This document shows, in pieces, positions 21,701 to 30,971 of a DNA stretch of 64,000 nucleotides. Both the position numbers and the translations under genes were made by a program. The notes beneath the pieces were generated by a model. The model ran no database searches. It saw only the letters and a program-made list of their open reading frames with translations, and had not been told where the DNA came from. Each line of letters begins with the position of its first letter. Positions within the stretch are counted from its first letter, which is position 1. The DNA comes from Ophioceras dolichostomum (taxonomy: Eukaryota; Ascomycota; Sordariomycetes; Magnaporthales; Ophioceraceae). The stretch is taken from positions 62,001-126,000 of the forward strand of contig PYST01000020.1 of the NCBI GenBank assembly GCA_003049485.1. The letters are read 5' to 3'.

Positions 21701-24700
21701 TCCTGAGCACGTGCAGCTGCGCCTCTCCGACGTCGAAGCCGATGGCCGGGCTCGACTCGGACGCGCGCAGGCCGGTCGACTCGTCGCCAACGAAGAACTC
21801 CCTCACGGACTGGTGGTAGAAGGTCACGAAGGTGTCGTGCGGGTTGGAACTTGCGTTGTAGTACCCGACCAGGTCGGCCGTCGACAGGCCGTCGGCGCGC
21901 TGCAGCGTGAAGAAGCAGCTGAACTGCACGCGCAGCATCTCCTCCAGGAAGTCGTACTCGGGCGCGCCGTGCGGCTGCAGCGCGAGCACGCACCGGAGCT
22001 GCTCCAGCGTCAGGCTCATCTGCGCGACGGCCACCCAACTGAGCATCTCGTTCAGGTCGGCCGCGTCCTTGGGGTGCTGCTTCAGGGAGACCGAGAAGCC
22101 CAGCACGGCCTTGCGGAGCATGCCGTTGATCTCCTGCGGGAACCCGCGCAGGCTGGGGATGATGTCGTCCTTGCGGTTGATCTCCTTCAGCTCGCGCAGC
22201 ATGAACTCGGCCAGCACGAAGAGGCCGTCCACCTGCCGCGTCATCACCTCGACGACCTCCCTCGTGAACTCGCGCGACTGCCGCCGCATGATGCGCGCCG
22301 CGCTGACGCCTTGCTCGATGTACGAGACAATGTCCGCCCCATTGCGGTTCGCCGTGACGTGCAGTGCGCGCACTAATGCTGATTCTCCGCCACCTGCGGA
22401 GCCGGGGTTGGTGTTGCTGCTGGTGTCGCCCTCCAGCTCCGCCATTACCGTCTCCGTCAGCAGCGTGCGTCCCACCAGACACACCTGCACACGCGTGCCC
22501 CCCTCAGGCTGCCTGCTCAGCTCGCTCAGCAGCGGCAGAAACTCCCTCACCTCCGCCTCGTCCGCCTCGTCCAGCCCGTCCAAAAACACATAAATATGCC
22601 TCTTCCACCTGTCGGGCTTGCACGGGTCGACGAACAGCTTCCTGAACGCGCTCGCCACCGTCTTGACCTCGTCCCCGCTCGCCAGCTCAAGCAGCACCTG
22701 CTTCCCGTAGAACACGTCCTGCTCGCTCAGCTGGAACGCCACGTTCCTCAGCGCCTGCACCACGGACCTCGTCTCCGGGTTCGTCTGCCTGAAGAAGAAG
22801 TAGCCGAGCATGTGCGTCGTCTTCTCCCGGCTCTCCATCAGCTCCAGGCCCCAGCTCACCAGCCTGCTGGTCAGATACGACTTGCCCGTGCCCGGGTTGC
22901 CGCACACCCAGAGAAACCGGATCTCGCCTGCCAGCCAGCTCTTGAGGGACGGGTCCTCCAGGATCCAGTCGCCCGTCCCGGGCGTCCTCGTCCGGTCCAG
23001 CCCGAGGTATATGTCCTCCGCGTACGCGGTCGGTCTGAGTATCGCCTTCAGCCTGTGCGAGTTGGACTCCAGAAGCTGCTCCCTCGTGAACACGCTCTTG
23101 CCAGTGCCCCCCGGCCCACCAGCGCCACCAGCGGCCGAGGCTGCTCCACCACCACCACCACCACCACCAGACGAAGCACTAAGGATCGCCTGTCGCGTCT
23201 CAACCCTCATGCTCTGCAAATCCACATTCAACAGCGCCACCATCTCATACAGCCTCTCCTGATTACTCAGCTGCTTCTTCACCACCGCATTCGTCTCCGC
23301 GCCCACCAGCATGTCCTCGCTCCTCGTCAGCCTCCTCAAATTCTCCACCGCCTCCTGCACAGGGCTCTCCCTCTCAAGCAGCCTCCTGAAATAGCTTTTG
23401 ACTCTTCCCCTCCTGACCTCCTCCGTCGCCAGCACAAAGACGCCAAACACCGCCGCCAGCACCTCCACCACTTTTCCATGCAGCTCCGGCGACATCCGCC
23501 CGCCCGACACATAAAGCCGCAGCCGGTCCGTGAAGTCCGCCAGCGTGCGGAACAGCGCCTCGATGGCGTCGTACGCCTCGCTCACGTCCCGCGCGGCGGA
23601 GATCAGGCGCGCCACGGCCGCGAATATGGTCTGGGCGGCCGGCACGCCGGCCTCGGACGCGGTGCCGGAGAGCACCTCGCCTACTTTCTCTAGAGGGGTG
23701 CACGCCACGGACATGGCGTGGTACAGGCCATGGCGCTTGGAGCGGAAGGTGGAGAACTGGCTGTTTTGGGAGTCGATTACGCGGGCGAGGTCGGAGACGG
23801 TGCGCATGGGCGGGGTGGAGAATGCAGAGAGGTCTGCGAGGGGGGACTTGCCGTCTTTGGTGGTGGAGGAGGAGGAGTCCTTGGCGTAGCGGGCTTGGGC
23901 GTCGGCGAGGACGGTGGAGAATTGGGAGCGGAGGAGGGAGGTGCTTGTGCGGAAGAGTTGGAAGGTGCTTTTTTGGGAGATGCTTGTGTAGGTCGTTGTT
24001 GTTGTGGGCTTGTCGGCGTTGTTGTTGTTGTTGTTGTTGTTGTTGCTGGTGCTGGTGCTGGTTGTGTATGCTGGGGGTTTCTCGGGGATGAGGTGTGGGA
24101 GGAGTAGGTTCTCGTCCGAGTTGGCGAGGCCGAGGAACGTCCAAGCTGGGTTTGGGGTTGGGGAGAGGCAGGTCCATAACCAGAGGGGGATGGAGATGAT
24201 GCTGTGCGCCGCTGGGGTGCCGCTGTGGAGGGTGTGGCATTTGATGAGCGTTTGGAGCCGCTCGTGGAGCTTCGAGTCGATGGTGGGTTTTGATGACGAC
24301 GGCCAGCGAAGCCAGTCGCCTAGCGATGTCGGGCTGGATGCGGAGGGGTTTGTGAATCTGACGCTGATGAGGACGCGGAGGCCGGTGGTCTTCTCGAATG
24401 CGTCTATTCTTGACAATGGTGATGCGAGCGATGCTCTAAGCAGCTGTGCCGTTGAGTTGGCATCACTGCTCAGGGGCTGCAGCAGGATGCTTGACTTTGA
24501 GTTACTGGCATCGCTGCTACTACCCAGCCGGGTCCACCGCGCGTTTCCGAATGTGGCGCTGTCCGACAGGAGCCAGGACAACTGCATTGCCGTCTTCGCA
24601 TCCCCGATAGAGCCCCTGAGCACCTCCGTAATGGCGCTCGTCAGGCTCTTCTGAGGCGGCGATGTATCATCTCTTGGTCTTGGAGCCGCGCTGATGATCT

Positions 24701-25484
24701 CGCACCGCCGAGACCACGGCACATCCTGTCTTACAACAGCCGAGGAAAAGTCACATTCCAGAATCAAAAGGACGTCGCACTCAGCAGCCGCCTGCCGCAC
24801 ACAGCTCGACACCATGTCCCACTCGACGGCCCCATACCCGGAGGCGGCCCTGCCAAACCACACGCCTCGCCTATCCTCCTTGCGAAACCCCGACGGCCCG
24901 TCGTAGTGCAAGATAAAAAGACTGCCGTTCCCGCCCGTCCGCTTGCCTGTTGGAGGTGACGCCGGTCCAAGCAGCCTTCTCCTGCTGACGTCCCGGATGT
25001 GCGCCGAGACCTGATCCACAAATTCGAGGGACGCTGGACTACGTGACAGTGGCGGGGCGGTGACCCCGGCACTGCTGTCCCGGCTTGGCGTCGGCTGCAG
25101 CCTTACCTCCCGCACGTCGTACTGGAACTCCGTCCTCAGCAGCTCTCTCAGGTCGCTCGCGTTACTCCTGGTCTGGCCGCCAGTGACGTCGGCGGTGACG
25201 CCGCTGGGCGACCAGGAGACGAAGCAGGCGAGCACATTGTCGTACGGTTGAGGGTCTGCAAGAGCGAGCGGGACGGCCACTCGTTCGAGCGTGTCGACGA
25301 AGTCCTTGAGGTGCGGAATATGCGTGGGCGGGTGCTGCCTGATGAACACCGCTTCTTGATCATCCCTACGTCCACCGCCGTCGTTCTTGCCGTGGGCGCT
25401 CTCTTCGACTCCAAATAGCTCCTCTGAGAGGGCGATGGGCGTGAGGACGTTCTCCGGAGTGTCGGAGGGCCGGGATTCCGCCAT
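18744..25484 (-). CDS. Giant NLR: caspase-like - NACHT - TPR-like - ZZ-type zinc finger
   Basis: One uninterrupted 2246-codon ORF. The N-terminus (about 60-290) has a caspase-like fold signature: PYDNVLACFVSW at the start, SLFILHYDG around His193 and DVLLILECDFSSA with Cys244 at the usual catalytic-Cys strand. The canonical Gly-His of the catalytic loop is replaced (HYDGPSG), so activity is doubtful. An Asn-run (481-489) lies in a low-complexity linker. The NACHT domain has Walker A GNPGTGKS at 862-869 and Walker B YVFLDGLDEADEAE near 965-978, then a winged-helix-like part. From about 1450 to 1850 helical TPR-like repeats follow (LGLHAEAYAFFERALA, LGHVEQALTHAREAM, LCAGQLEQAIAVHEEV). The C-terminus (2096 to about 2170) is a C-x2-C..C-x2-C..C-x2-C..C-x3-H ZZ-type finger. 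The fungal STAND/NLR role is non-self recognition and regulated cell death. Short spliced-out introns cannot be excluded. Confidence 0.85.
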   Translation of the reverse strand: MAESRPSDTPENVLTPIALSEELFGVEESAHGKNDGGGRRDDQEAVFIRQHPPTHIPHLKDFVDTLERVAVPLALADPQPYDNVLACFVSWSPSGVTADVTGGQTRSNASDLRELLRTEFQYDVREVRLQPTPSRDSSAGVTAPPLSRSPASLEFVDQVSAHIRDVSRRRLLGPASPPTGKRTGGNGSLFILHYDGPSGFRKEDRRGVWFGRAASGYGAVEWDMVSSCVRQAAAECDVLLILECDFSSAVVRQDVPWSRRCEIISAAPRPRDDTSPPQKSLTSAITEVLRGSIGDAKTAMQLSWLLSDSATFGNARWTRLGSSSDASNSKSSILLQPLSSDANSTAQLLRASLASPLSRIDAFEKTTGLRVLISVRFTNPSASSPTSLGDWLRWPSSSKPTIDSKLHERLQTLIKCHTLHSGTPAAHSIISIPLWLWTCLSPTPNPAWTFLGLANSDENLLLPHLIPEKPPAYTTSTSTSNNNNNNNNNADKPTTTTTYTSISQKSTFQLFRTSTSLLRSQFSTVLADAQARYAKDSSSSTTKDGKSPLADLSAFSTPPMRTVSDLARVIDSQNSQFSTFRSKRHGLYHAMSVACTPLEKVGEVLSGTASEAGVPAAQTIFAAVARLISAARDVSEAYDAIEALFRTLADFTDRLRLYVSGGRMSPELHGKVVEVLAAVFGVFVLATEEVRRGRVKSYFRRLLERESPVQEAVENLRRLTRSEDMLVGAETNAVVKKQLSNQERLYEMVALLNVDLQSMRVETRQAILSASSGGGGGGGGAASAAGGAGGPGGTGKSVFTREQLLESNSHRLKAILRPTAYAEDIYLGLDRTRTPGTGDWILEDPSLKSWLAGEIRFLWVCGNPGTGKSYLTSRLVSWGLELMESREKTTHMLGYFFFRQTNPETRSVVQALRNVAFQLSEQDVFYGKQVLLELASGDEVKTVASAFRKLFVDPCKPDRWKRHIYVFLDGLDEADEAEVREFLPLLSELSRQPEGGTRVQVCLVGRTLLTETVMAELEGDTSSNTNPGSAGGGESALVRALHVTANRNGADIVSYIEQGVSAARIMRRQSREFTREVVEVMTRQVDGLFVLAEFMLRELKEINRKDDIIPSLRGFPQEINGMLRKAVLGFSVSLKQHPKDAADLNEMLSWVAVAQMSLTLEQLRCVLALQPHGAPEYDFLEEMLRVQFSCFFTLQRADGLSTADLVGYYNASSNPHDTFVTFYHQSVREFFVGDESTGLRASESSPAIGFDVGEAQLHVLRTCLRIFTDAEWFRLGAEEGIALQRYAAWYWQEHLEVIDQKSLPADQKAEIGRQLVRMLTDQVVVLTWTNLFEESLDIWTDGNIDCVKQWLSDPDVVSGLTAEGKAWAAEASRSSPRLLEPMGRIFARAWLERGFELYMPTLFCFGVVQCIALMSEPESASAGGATDGSKGTVLWSYSEYHWEDVTLETRVAKAAAWALKTGVVAPETETPQQTGHRYRRVGSTLLNLGLHAEAYAFFERALAADGDVAENCGRMGLCRAMSGDWTDALRLHLRAQNADAVNAINAVGSGSGSGSPTTADPSNTAPVSPTDSIRETRARSNAKWRLYKNLCQIAECHNRLGHVEQALTHAREAMSSEFAREHPPFEPEAAFVRILAENGRVEDLMSLVHELDSKTHSLVSSSSSSTTNKAFSQGGRVGGMEFLGGVTMSRLVAFLLHQVPDRAVRSWLPQAAARTGESDMLADRYGDAADLAGGQGQGQGQSSQLNDPWKERYLRNSLGKVYLCAGQLEQAIAVHEEVCLAADFFVHVAGTGTGAGGGIGSGGGSRGGWGGGSLAVRAEFMTSFRQLARAYALQVLRLVDHDEIRVVAAAPSGAGGGVGVGGGELRDGRRRLRELEQNHWLEKLERLMAQQELFRGRLDAPLQLAGLEFNEASVYLILLRRRVRRSQGDHDTSSSSSNSGGGSGDNNGDNNAIPAWRTMAAARIKECLDLLEDEEPQNDIVAIRNLQRTLLAAGDEENACALWQSTRQPAVAVSSSTAAATMRTPAGGSHLTSSTPAPPPLTSSPGPGTPEHHHRTPSPGSPSPRRRGRALALTRVFFHGGGGVDEWRSGTTPVACDSCLRMLAPDEELAVCKLCVDARFCGTCLVVVRDGLRKEEQIGGGSGGGEGEFSRGYLCSAAHEWMVVPPLDRELRAGEILVGKDKVVPLDEWKASLRLMWGVGRLASSGGGGGGAKGGGGGHDDVGHDRRGSAGQQQRGGLGISLQWDG
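24018..24044 (-). repeat. Trinucleotide repeat encoding nine Asn
   Basis: Nine perfect GTT units on the plus strand (AAC on the coding strand) giving Asn481-Asn489 in the NLR. It is followed by imperfect units and Thr/Ser-rich codons. A candidate length-polymorphic site. Confidence 0.8.
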
Positions 25485-26090
25485 TCTGCTGTGAATTCAT
25501 AGGGTGCGCCCTTGCCCTTAAGGAATGAAAGAGTGAGAGGAACAGAAAAACAATTCGGCATGTTGGTTCATCAGGCGGCAAAATGTGTAGTGTAGGATGC
25601 AGACGCAGCATGGCGGAGCCGCCAATGTCCCCTGCATCGATCTTGGGGCGTGACCAGGCACGTGACACACCCCTGAAATACCTCTGAGTCCTCACACCGC
25701 CTGCCATCCACGATCGGATTGATTCATCGACGGCTGGTGTCCAATGGCTGGCATGAGTTACTGCCGTGGCTCCATGATTGGGCAGTTCTCGTCAGGCAGC
25801 TGCATGATACTCAGGCATCGATGAGTTTTTACACACCCCTAGCCTGACCAAATCTCATTGGGCCGTGGAGGAATTGGGGGCGATTTTGCGTTGCTTCGCC
25901 CGTTGCCAAGCTATGAACCTGCAGGCGTTCGGCTCGCTAACAATTTTCTGGAGGTGGGACAGTGACAGCCATATGTCGGCCGCCCTGCCTCAAGCTTGAT
26001 GGCGGGGTTGTGCTCGTCGTCTTCCTCTTCTTTTTCCAACCCTCATCCGACCGCGACGACGGGGCTTTTGCCCGCCTGCCGGCTGGGGAA
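25485..26090. other. Divergent promoter between NLR and HeLo-like/ankyrin gene
   Basis: 606 bases separate the start codons of two receptor-type genes transcribed away from each other. The motif CTCGCTAACAATTTTCTGG near 25932-25950 recurs, slightly changed, upstream of the decayed paralogue at about 32600. Confidence 0.6.
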
Positions 26091-28621
26091 ATGGCCGACC
26101 CGTTTTCCATCGTCTCCGGGACGGCCGGTCTGCTTGCCGTCATTGCGACGGCCTCCGTAGCAGCCGATGGACTGCGCAGGGACTTCATCAGCGCACGCAG
26201 GGAGATTACGGAGTGCTCGGTCGAGCTGGACTCTCTGGCCGACGTCCTCGCGGAGCTTCGCGACTTGTACCAGAGCGATCCGGATTGCCTGTCGCCCCGA
26301 CTTAACTCGAGTCTGCGCAGAGTGTTGCGTGGCTGCAAGAGAACGGTTGCCGAATTGGACGACCTCCTGGACCGAGCGGCGACGCAGTCCTTGGCTCGAC
26401 TCAGGTGGTCCATCAGTGGGAAGAAGCAGTGCAAAGACCTGAGGTCCAACTTGGAGGCGCACAAGACTGCCCTTTCAATCAATTTACTTATGATTAATAC
26501 GTAAGTGTCAAGCCTCAATACTAAATCTTTTCGACATACCCTAACGTCTCACATGGATTGGGGTCACGCCATGATTTACTGGATTATCATCAAAGTGTCA
26601 AGCACAACCAAGTCCAAGAGAACACCGACAAGATCCTGCGCTGGGTAACCAGCCTGCGCACCAACATTCCCGACAACGATGACGGGGCCGCATTGCGCGA
26701 CTTCCTCGCCGAGGCCGCCAGTTACGCCGAGACTGTTTATTCTGGCAGTGCTACTGACGACGGAAGTGCGCCCGCCGGCAGTGTAGCGGCGCCGAATGTC
26801 CCTGACCACGCCCCTCCCCCTCCCCCTGCTGCCCTGCCTCGCCCGAGAAGGGCCAGCCCGTCGCGACGGACTAGGACGCGTCGTCCAGGCCAGCCACCCC
26901 TACGAGGCGATGGAAGCAGGCGTGTGCCCGGGCAGACCACCGCCAGTAAATCGGATTTGCCGACGCTCGGTCCCGCGGCCCTCGATGCCCCGCCGACACC
27001 GGCTCGTCCCCGCGCGAGTACGCCCGTACAGAGCCGCGGACAGACAACGAGCACGACCATGCCGGCTGGCCCAAGTACCCCTTCGCGAATCAACTTGTCC
27101 GACCGCTTCAAGGTTAAGAAGGGTGCACCTCTTGACCCATCGGAAACCAGTTACCTTTCCACATTGTTAGTGAGCCCCGTCCTCGGCAGGCGCGCGGAAA
27201 TGATTCTAGAATGGTACTCTGCAAGCTCCAACCTACCAGTAGCTGGAACGCTACTCGGTTTTGCCACGTATCAGGGCTGGGCGTCGGTCGTCAAGCGTCT
27301 CCTAGAGGATAGGGGTGCAGATCCGTCCGCACCCATCTGCTGGAGCAATGGTAACGAAGAAAGCCCGCTCGGCTACGCTGTCAGCGAGAATATGCTGGAT
27401 ATCGCCACTGAGCTGGTCAAGCACGGCGCCGACGCCAACGCGGTGCACAAATTCGCCTTTTTCCGGACGACCGGAGTGCTGGGCGTTGCGGCCAGCAAGG
27501 GCAATGTGGATATGGCAGAGATGCTGATCTCTCGCGGCGGTGCGAGACCTAATCCGGAAACGGACGACGACGTTCCCCTCGACCTCGCGATACGGTGGGC
27601 GAAGAGCCCCGAGATGGTTCGACTTCTGCTTGAGCACGGTGCTAACCCGAATCGGCACACGACCGGGTATACCATGTATTCCCGTCCTCTGTGGACAGCC
27701 ATATCGAGGCTCGAAGAGGGACCGGTCCAAGACGAGATCATGCGAGCGCTGCTGCAGGCCGGAGCCGATCCGAATCTGTACCCAGAGGAGGACCACGCGA
27801 GTAAGCCATGAGATGATTCCACACCCACCCAATGCCTTTGCCTCTCGCAAACCCTGTTTTGTTTCGTGTGCAATAGCCAGCTAACTTGTAGAAACACCTT
27901 CTGTTCCTTTCGCGACTGATAAGTGAACGCCTTGGGCTTCGCGGCATTGCATCTGAACGTTCCCGCCGTGCGCCTCCTGCGGGAGAACGGGGTGCAAGTG
28001 GACCACTCGTCCCTCATACTCGCTGCGGTTGGCTCGTCTTTTAGGCGAATCGGAAGTGTGATAGTGGTCACGGAGCTGCTGCTCTCATGGGGCTGTAACG
28101 TGAATTTCGTTGCGATGCACGGCGTTGGAGGCCATTGGATACTGGACGATTTTACCCGCTTCCCCCCTGAGATACGGACGCCACTGCAAGCAGCCATCTA
28201 CGCCGGTGATCCGAGCCTCGTGCTCCTCCTCCTCGACCATGGGGCCAACCCGAATATCGCCATCCCGGACGGGGCTGGGCCCCTCCTGGCCTTCGTGCTC
28301 TCCTCCTGTATGGGCCACTCGCGGGATACCCGCACAGCCGCCGACCTTAGGGCTGTCTTTACGCGGCTTGTGGCATTCGGAGCAAGGATCCACTCGCTCG
28401 ACGAGATGGAACGACTTATGCTCTGCGCCCAAAGGTTCGGGCGCCTTTTCGCCTACGATTACGAAGGACAAAAGAGGACGCCGGCCGTTGTGACGCTGCA
28501 CGCGCTGCTGTCCACATTCGAAGTGCTTAGGGAGGCAATCCCATTGAGGGTTAAGGATGACTGGATATGGGAAGAAACACGGGGGAGGCTCAAAGACATT
28601 CTTTCCCCCTTTGATGAATAA
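26091..28621 (+). CDS. HeLo-like N-terminal domain protein with ankyrin repeats
   Basis: Three exons: 26091-26500, 26596-27800 and 27924-28621; 770 aa. It begins MADPFSIVSGTAGLLAVIATASVA, the hallmark of the fungal STAND N-terminal domain related to HeLo (helical, membrane-targeting cell-death domains). Next are an amphipathic alpha-helical region to about residue 190, a Pro/Arg/Ser-rich linker (about 200-320) and at least eight ankyrin-like repeats (KHGADANAVHKFAFFRTTGVLGVAASKGNVDMAEML, LEHGANPN, LQAGADPN, LLLDHGANPN). There is no NACHT domain between N-terminus and repeats. All splice sites are canonical and restore frame. Such proteins are thought to act in vegetative incompatibility or NLR signalling; partner and ligand are unknown. 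It is divergent from the NLR gene. A decayed paralogue lies 6.6 kb downstream. Confidence 0.85.
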
Positions 28622-28717
28622 ATACGGGCGGCGAAATAAAAATGCTAAGTACCTAAGAACCTACTACTCATGTTGAGAGGACTCGGAAGTTGACGGTGTA
28701 TAGTAGAAGAAGCCGCT

Positions 28718-30376
28718 TCAGCCCTTTGCCCTCTTCGCTGCTGGTTCCCCAAGTCGGCCTGGAAGGACCCTCTTCTCCAGCAGCCGATCTCGCCAGCCTA
28801 GGCCTTTGAGCGTGAAGTTTTGCGACGAGCCTGCTCGGACCGGGCTTTTCGCAGGCTGTCTCGCAGGTTGTCTCGCAGGCTGCCTCGCAGGCTCGGTCTC
28901 GGGCTCAGGGTCAGGGTGCACTTCCAACCCTCTCACTCGGGCGTCGAGCGATGCCGTTGGCGTGGTCTCCGGCGGCATGTGGAGGTCGATGTCGGCGATG
29001 ATGTCCCTCAGAGAGAGGAAGTAGGCGTGCTTCAGGTCGGGACACGAGCCCACAAGCATGCCGAAGTAATACCCGTCGGCCAGCGACGCGGCCCACGAGC
29101 CGCAGTCGCCTGGGTTCACGGGATCGCGCATGCAGACCACGGTGACCGTGGGCAGGGCACGCCCGACCGGCGTGCCCAAAATCCCGGTCGAGACTCGGTA
29201 GCCGTACCTGAGAGGCGCGTTGACTCCCGTCATGAGGCAGACTAGATTCGGATCGGGCGCCGCCGGTGGCGGGTTGAGATTGAGGCACGGCATGTTGGAA
29301 AACGGTCTCGGTAGTTTCAGGAGGGCATAGTCAAGGCGATGGTTTGGCGGAGCCTGGATATCCTTTCCATGGCATATTTCTAATGAGAACTCGCTCGCGG
29401 TGGCCCATAATGCGCTCACAGTGGCCCATAAGGCGCCCCCGATCACGCTGAGCTGTGACTCGCGCCAGCCGTTGCTAGTGTCGGTTCGGTCTTGGGACAG
29501 GGATGTGCCGGTGTTGACTGCAACCAATTGCTGACCAGTTGCTCGAACCGTAGGCTCACCGGAGAGAATACTAAGATTGACGTCCGCGAAGATATCGAGC
29601 TCGAAATCGTCGATATAGTCGTCCTCAACTGGGTGCGCAGATGGGGACGGCTTGATTTCTGGCGTAACAGTGGTCGTCCCCCGGAACGCGTGCCCGACAG
29701 TGAGCCCGTAGGTCGTGTTGTTGACCTCCACGATCCCTCCAATCATAGCCCTCCCGACGGTGCCGCCGGACCCCGCCCTGATCTCTATTGGGACGCCGTT
29801 CAATGCTTTCAGTGAAGATAGGTCTTGTGTGGCGAATACCCGGAAATCCTCGAGGGTAACCATTGTTGAGGTGGCAGAGGACCCGGACTCATCCAACCCA
29901 GGAGTCTCGATAGCATGCAGCAGCCCGAAGCATCCGAAGCCGTCGGACTTGAGCAGGCCACTCTGGGATATCGTCCGGACTATTGAGGCCCTTGTCCACT
30001 TCTCGCTGCAGATTACGGCGACGTGGGGCGTGGCGTGAGCTTTGTCAATACCGATGAGGAAGCAATCCACGAAGAAAGATGGGAGGTCTGTTGCTGTCTG
30101 TGCCTGGCCACGAGGTCTCTCTGCCTCCCAATCAGGTCTCTTCTCCAGTATCAGAGACCGGATGGGCGGCTCTAGCTTTCTCCATTTGAGCGCCGCAAGA
30201 CGCCTCACCCGCCATCCCGTCAACGTAAGGCCTAACCGTGTGACTCGCTGGAAAGCCTCCTCGCCGAAGGACTCCGTGTATCGGTCTTCAGTTTTTTTGA
30301 ATCGTTGCAAGAAAGCGGTTGATGAGCTAAGGTTCTCCGAAGGCATGAGCACGCTAGTGGTGCTTCCTTGTGACAT
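28718..30376 (-). CDS. Trypsin-fold (chymotrypsin-like) serine protease-like protein
   Basis: Single exon, 552 aa from the ATG at 30376; the frame stays open to 30712, but that extension is low-quality sequence and I do not include it. The N-terminal half is a fungal domain I cannot name (FGEEAFQRVTRLGLTLTGWRV..). The C-terminal half has a protease-like core: GLTVGHAF with His229, RLDYALLKL with Asp349 and NPGDCGSW with Ser427. These have the order and spacing of a chymotrypsin-like triad with a GDCGSW variant of GDSGGP. No signal peptide, so it is probably cytosolic. The tail is basic, with a four-fold ARQP/AKSP repeat. The GDCGSW-type domain also occurs in fungal STAND and incompatibility proteins; here it stands alone, tail-to-tail with the ankyrin gene and divergent from the membrane-protein gene. 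Substrate unknown. Confidence 0.75.
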   Translation of the reverse strand: MSQGSTTSVLMPSENLSSSTAFLQRFKKTEDRYTESFGEEAFQRVTRLGLTLTGWRVRRLAALKWRKLEPPIRSLILEKRPDWEAERPRGQAQTATDLPSFFVDCFLIGIDKAHATPHVAVICSEKWTRASIVRTISQSGLLKSDGFGCFGLLHAIETPGLDESGSSATSTMVTLEDFRVFATQDLSSLKALNGVPIEIRAGSGGTVGRAMIGGIVEVNNTTYGLTVGHAFRGTTTVTPEIKPSPSAHPVEDDYIDDFELDIFADVNLSILSGEPTVRATGQQLVAVNTGTSLSQDRTDTSNGWRESQLSVIGGALWATVSALWATASEFSLEICHGKDIQAPPNHRLDYALLKLPRPFSNMPCLNLNPPPAAPDPNLVCLMTGVNAPLRYGYRVSTGILGTPVGRALPTVTVVCMRDPVNPGDCGSWAASLADGYYFGMLVGSCPDLKHAYFLSLRDIIADIDLHMPPETTPTASLDARVRGLEVHPDPEPETEPARQPARQPARQPAKSPVRAGSSQNFTLKGLGWRDRLLEKRVLPGRLGEPAAKRAKG

Positions 30377-30971
30377 GGCTTCATCAGCAAGGAAGAGTGA
30401 GACTTTTGGAGGAGAAAGGAAGACCTCAGGGGACAGAACGTCCGAACGATGAGTAGCTTCAAGATTTGAAGAGGCAGTTGGGTAGAGTAGCAACCCTGCC
30501 TGCATACAAATGCTGGTTGCATGCTGCTGGTTGCATGCATGGAGGGTAGGTATTTTTGGCAGTAAGCTGAACATAACGAATATTTTTATGCAAGCTGAAG
30601 GGGCGAGGGCGGCGGTGCTAACCGGTGATTGGATATGATATGCCTCTCGGTAGTACCTGGAGGCATAATCGATGCGCTGTAGTTTCGAATGTGGTAGGGC
30701 TGCGAATCGCAATGAGGTAAGGCTGCGAATCTATGTGTTCGGTGGTAACTACTAGTACGTTGGAAGCCCAAAACACAACCTGAAACCACACCTGGTCCAT
30801 TACTTTATATCGCAGACTCTGAGAAACACATACACTGGCCCTACCGATTCACCGCAGCACGGCACAGGCGATGCAAGCGGCGCCACGGTTTGATACACGT
30901 GTGCTGATCGAGCTTGCCCGACGGGCATATGCTCAGTCCTCGTCGGTTTTTAACCCTTCTTCACTTTTTCC
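30377..30971. other. Divergent promoter of protease-like and membrane-protein genes
   Basis: 595 bases between the two start codons. It includes a decaying ORF extension of the protease-like gene and imperfect short repeats (GCATGC/TGCTGGTTGCATGC around 30500-30540; AATCGCAATGAGGTAAGGCTGCGAATC around 30700). Confidence 0.5.

Noticed and set aside
19135..23693. Several 200-400-codon ORFs overlapping the NLR gene on both strands
   Set aside because: Arg/Ala/Pro-rich shadows of the GC-rich 2246-codon frame.
30377..30712. N-terminal extension of the protease-like protein by 112 residues
   Set aside because: The sequence is unlike the rest of the protein, and the ATG at 30376 begins the compositionally normal part.
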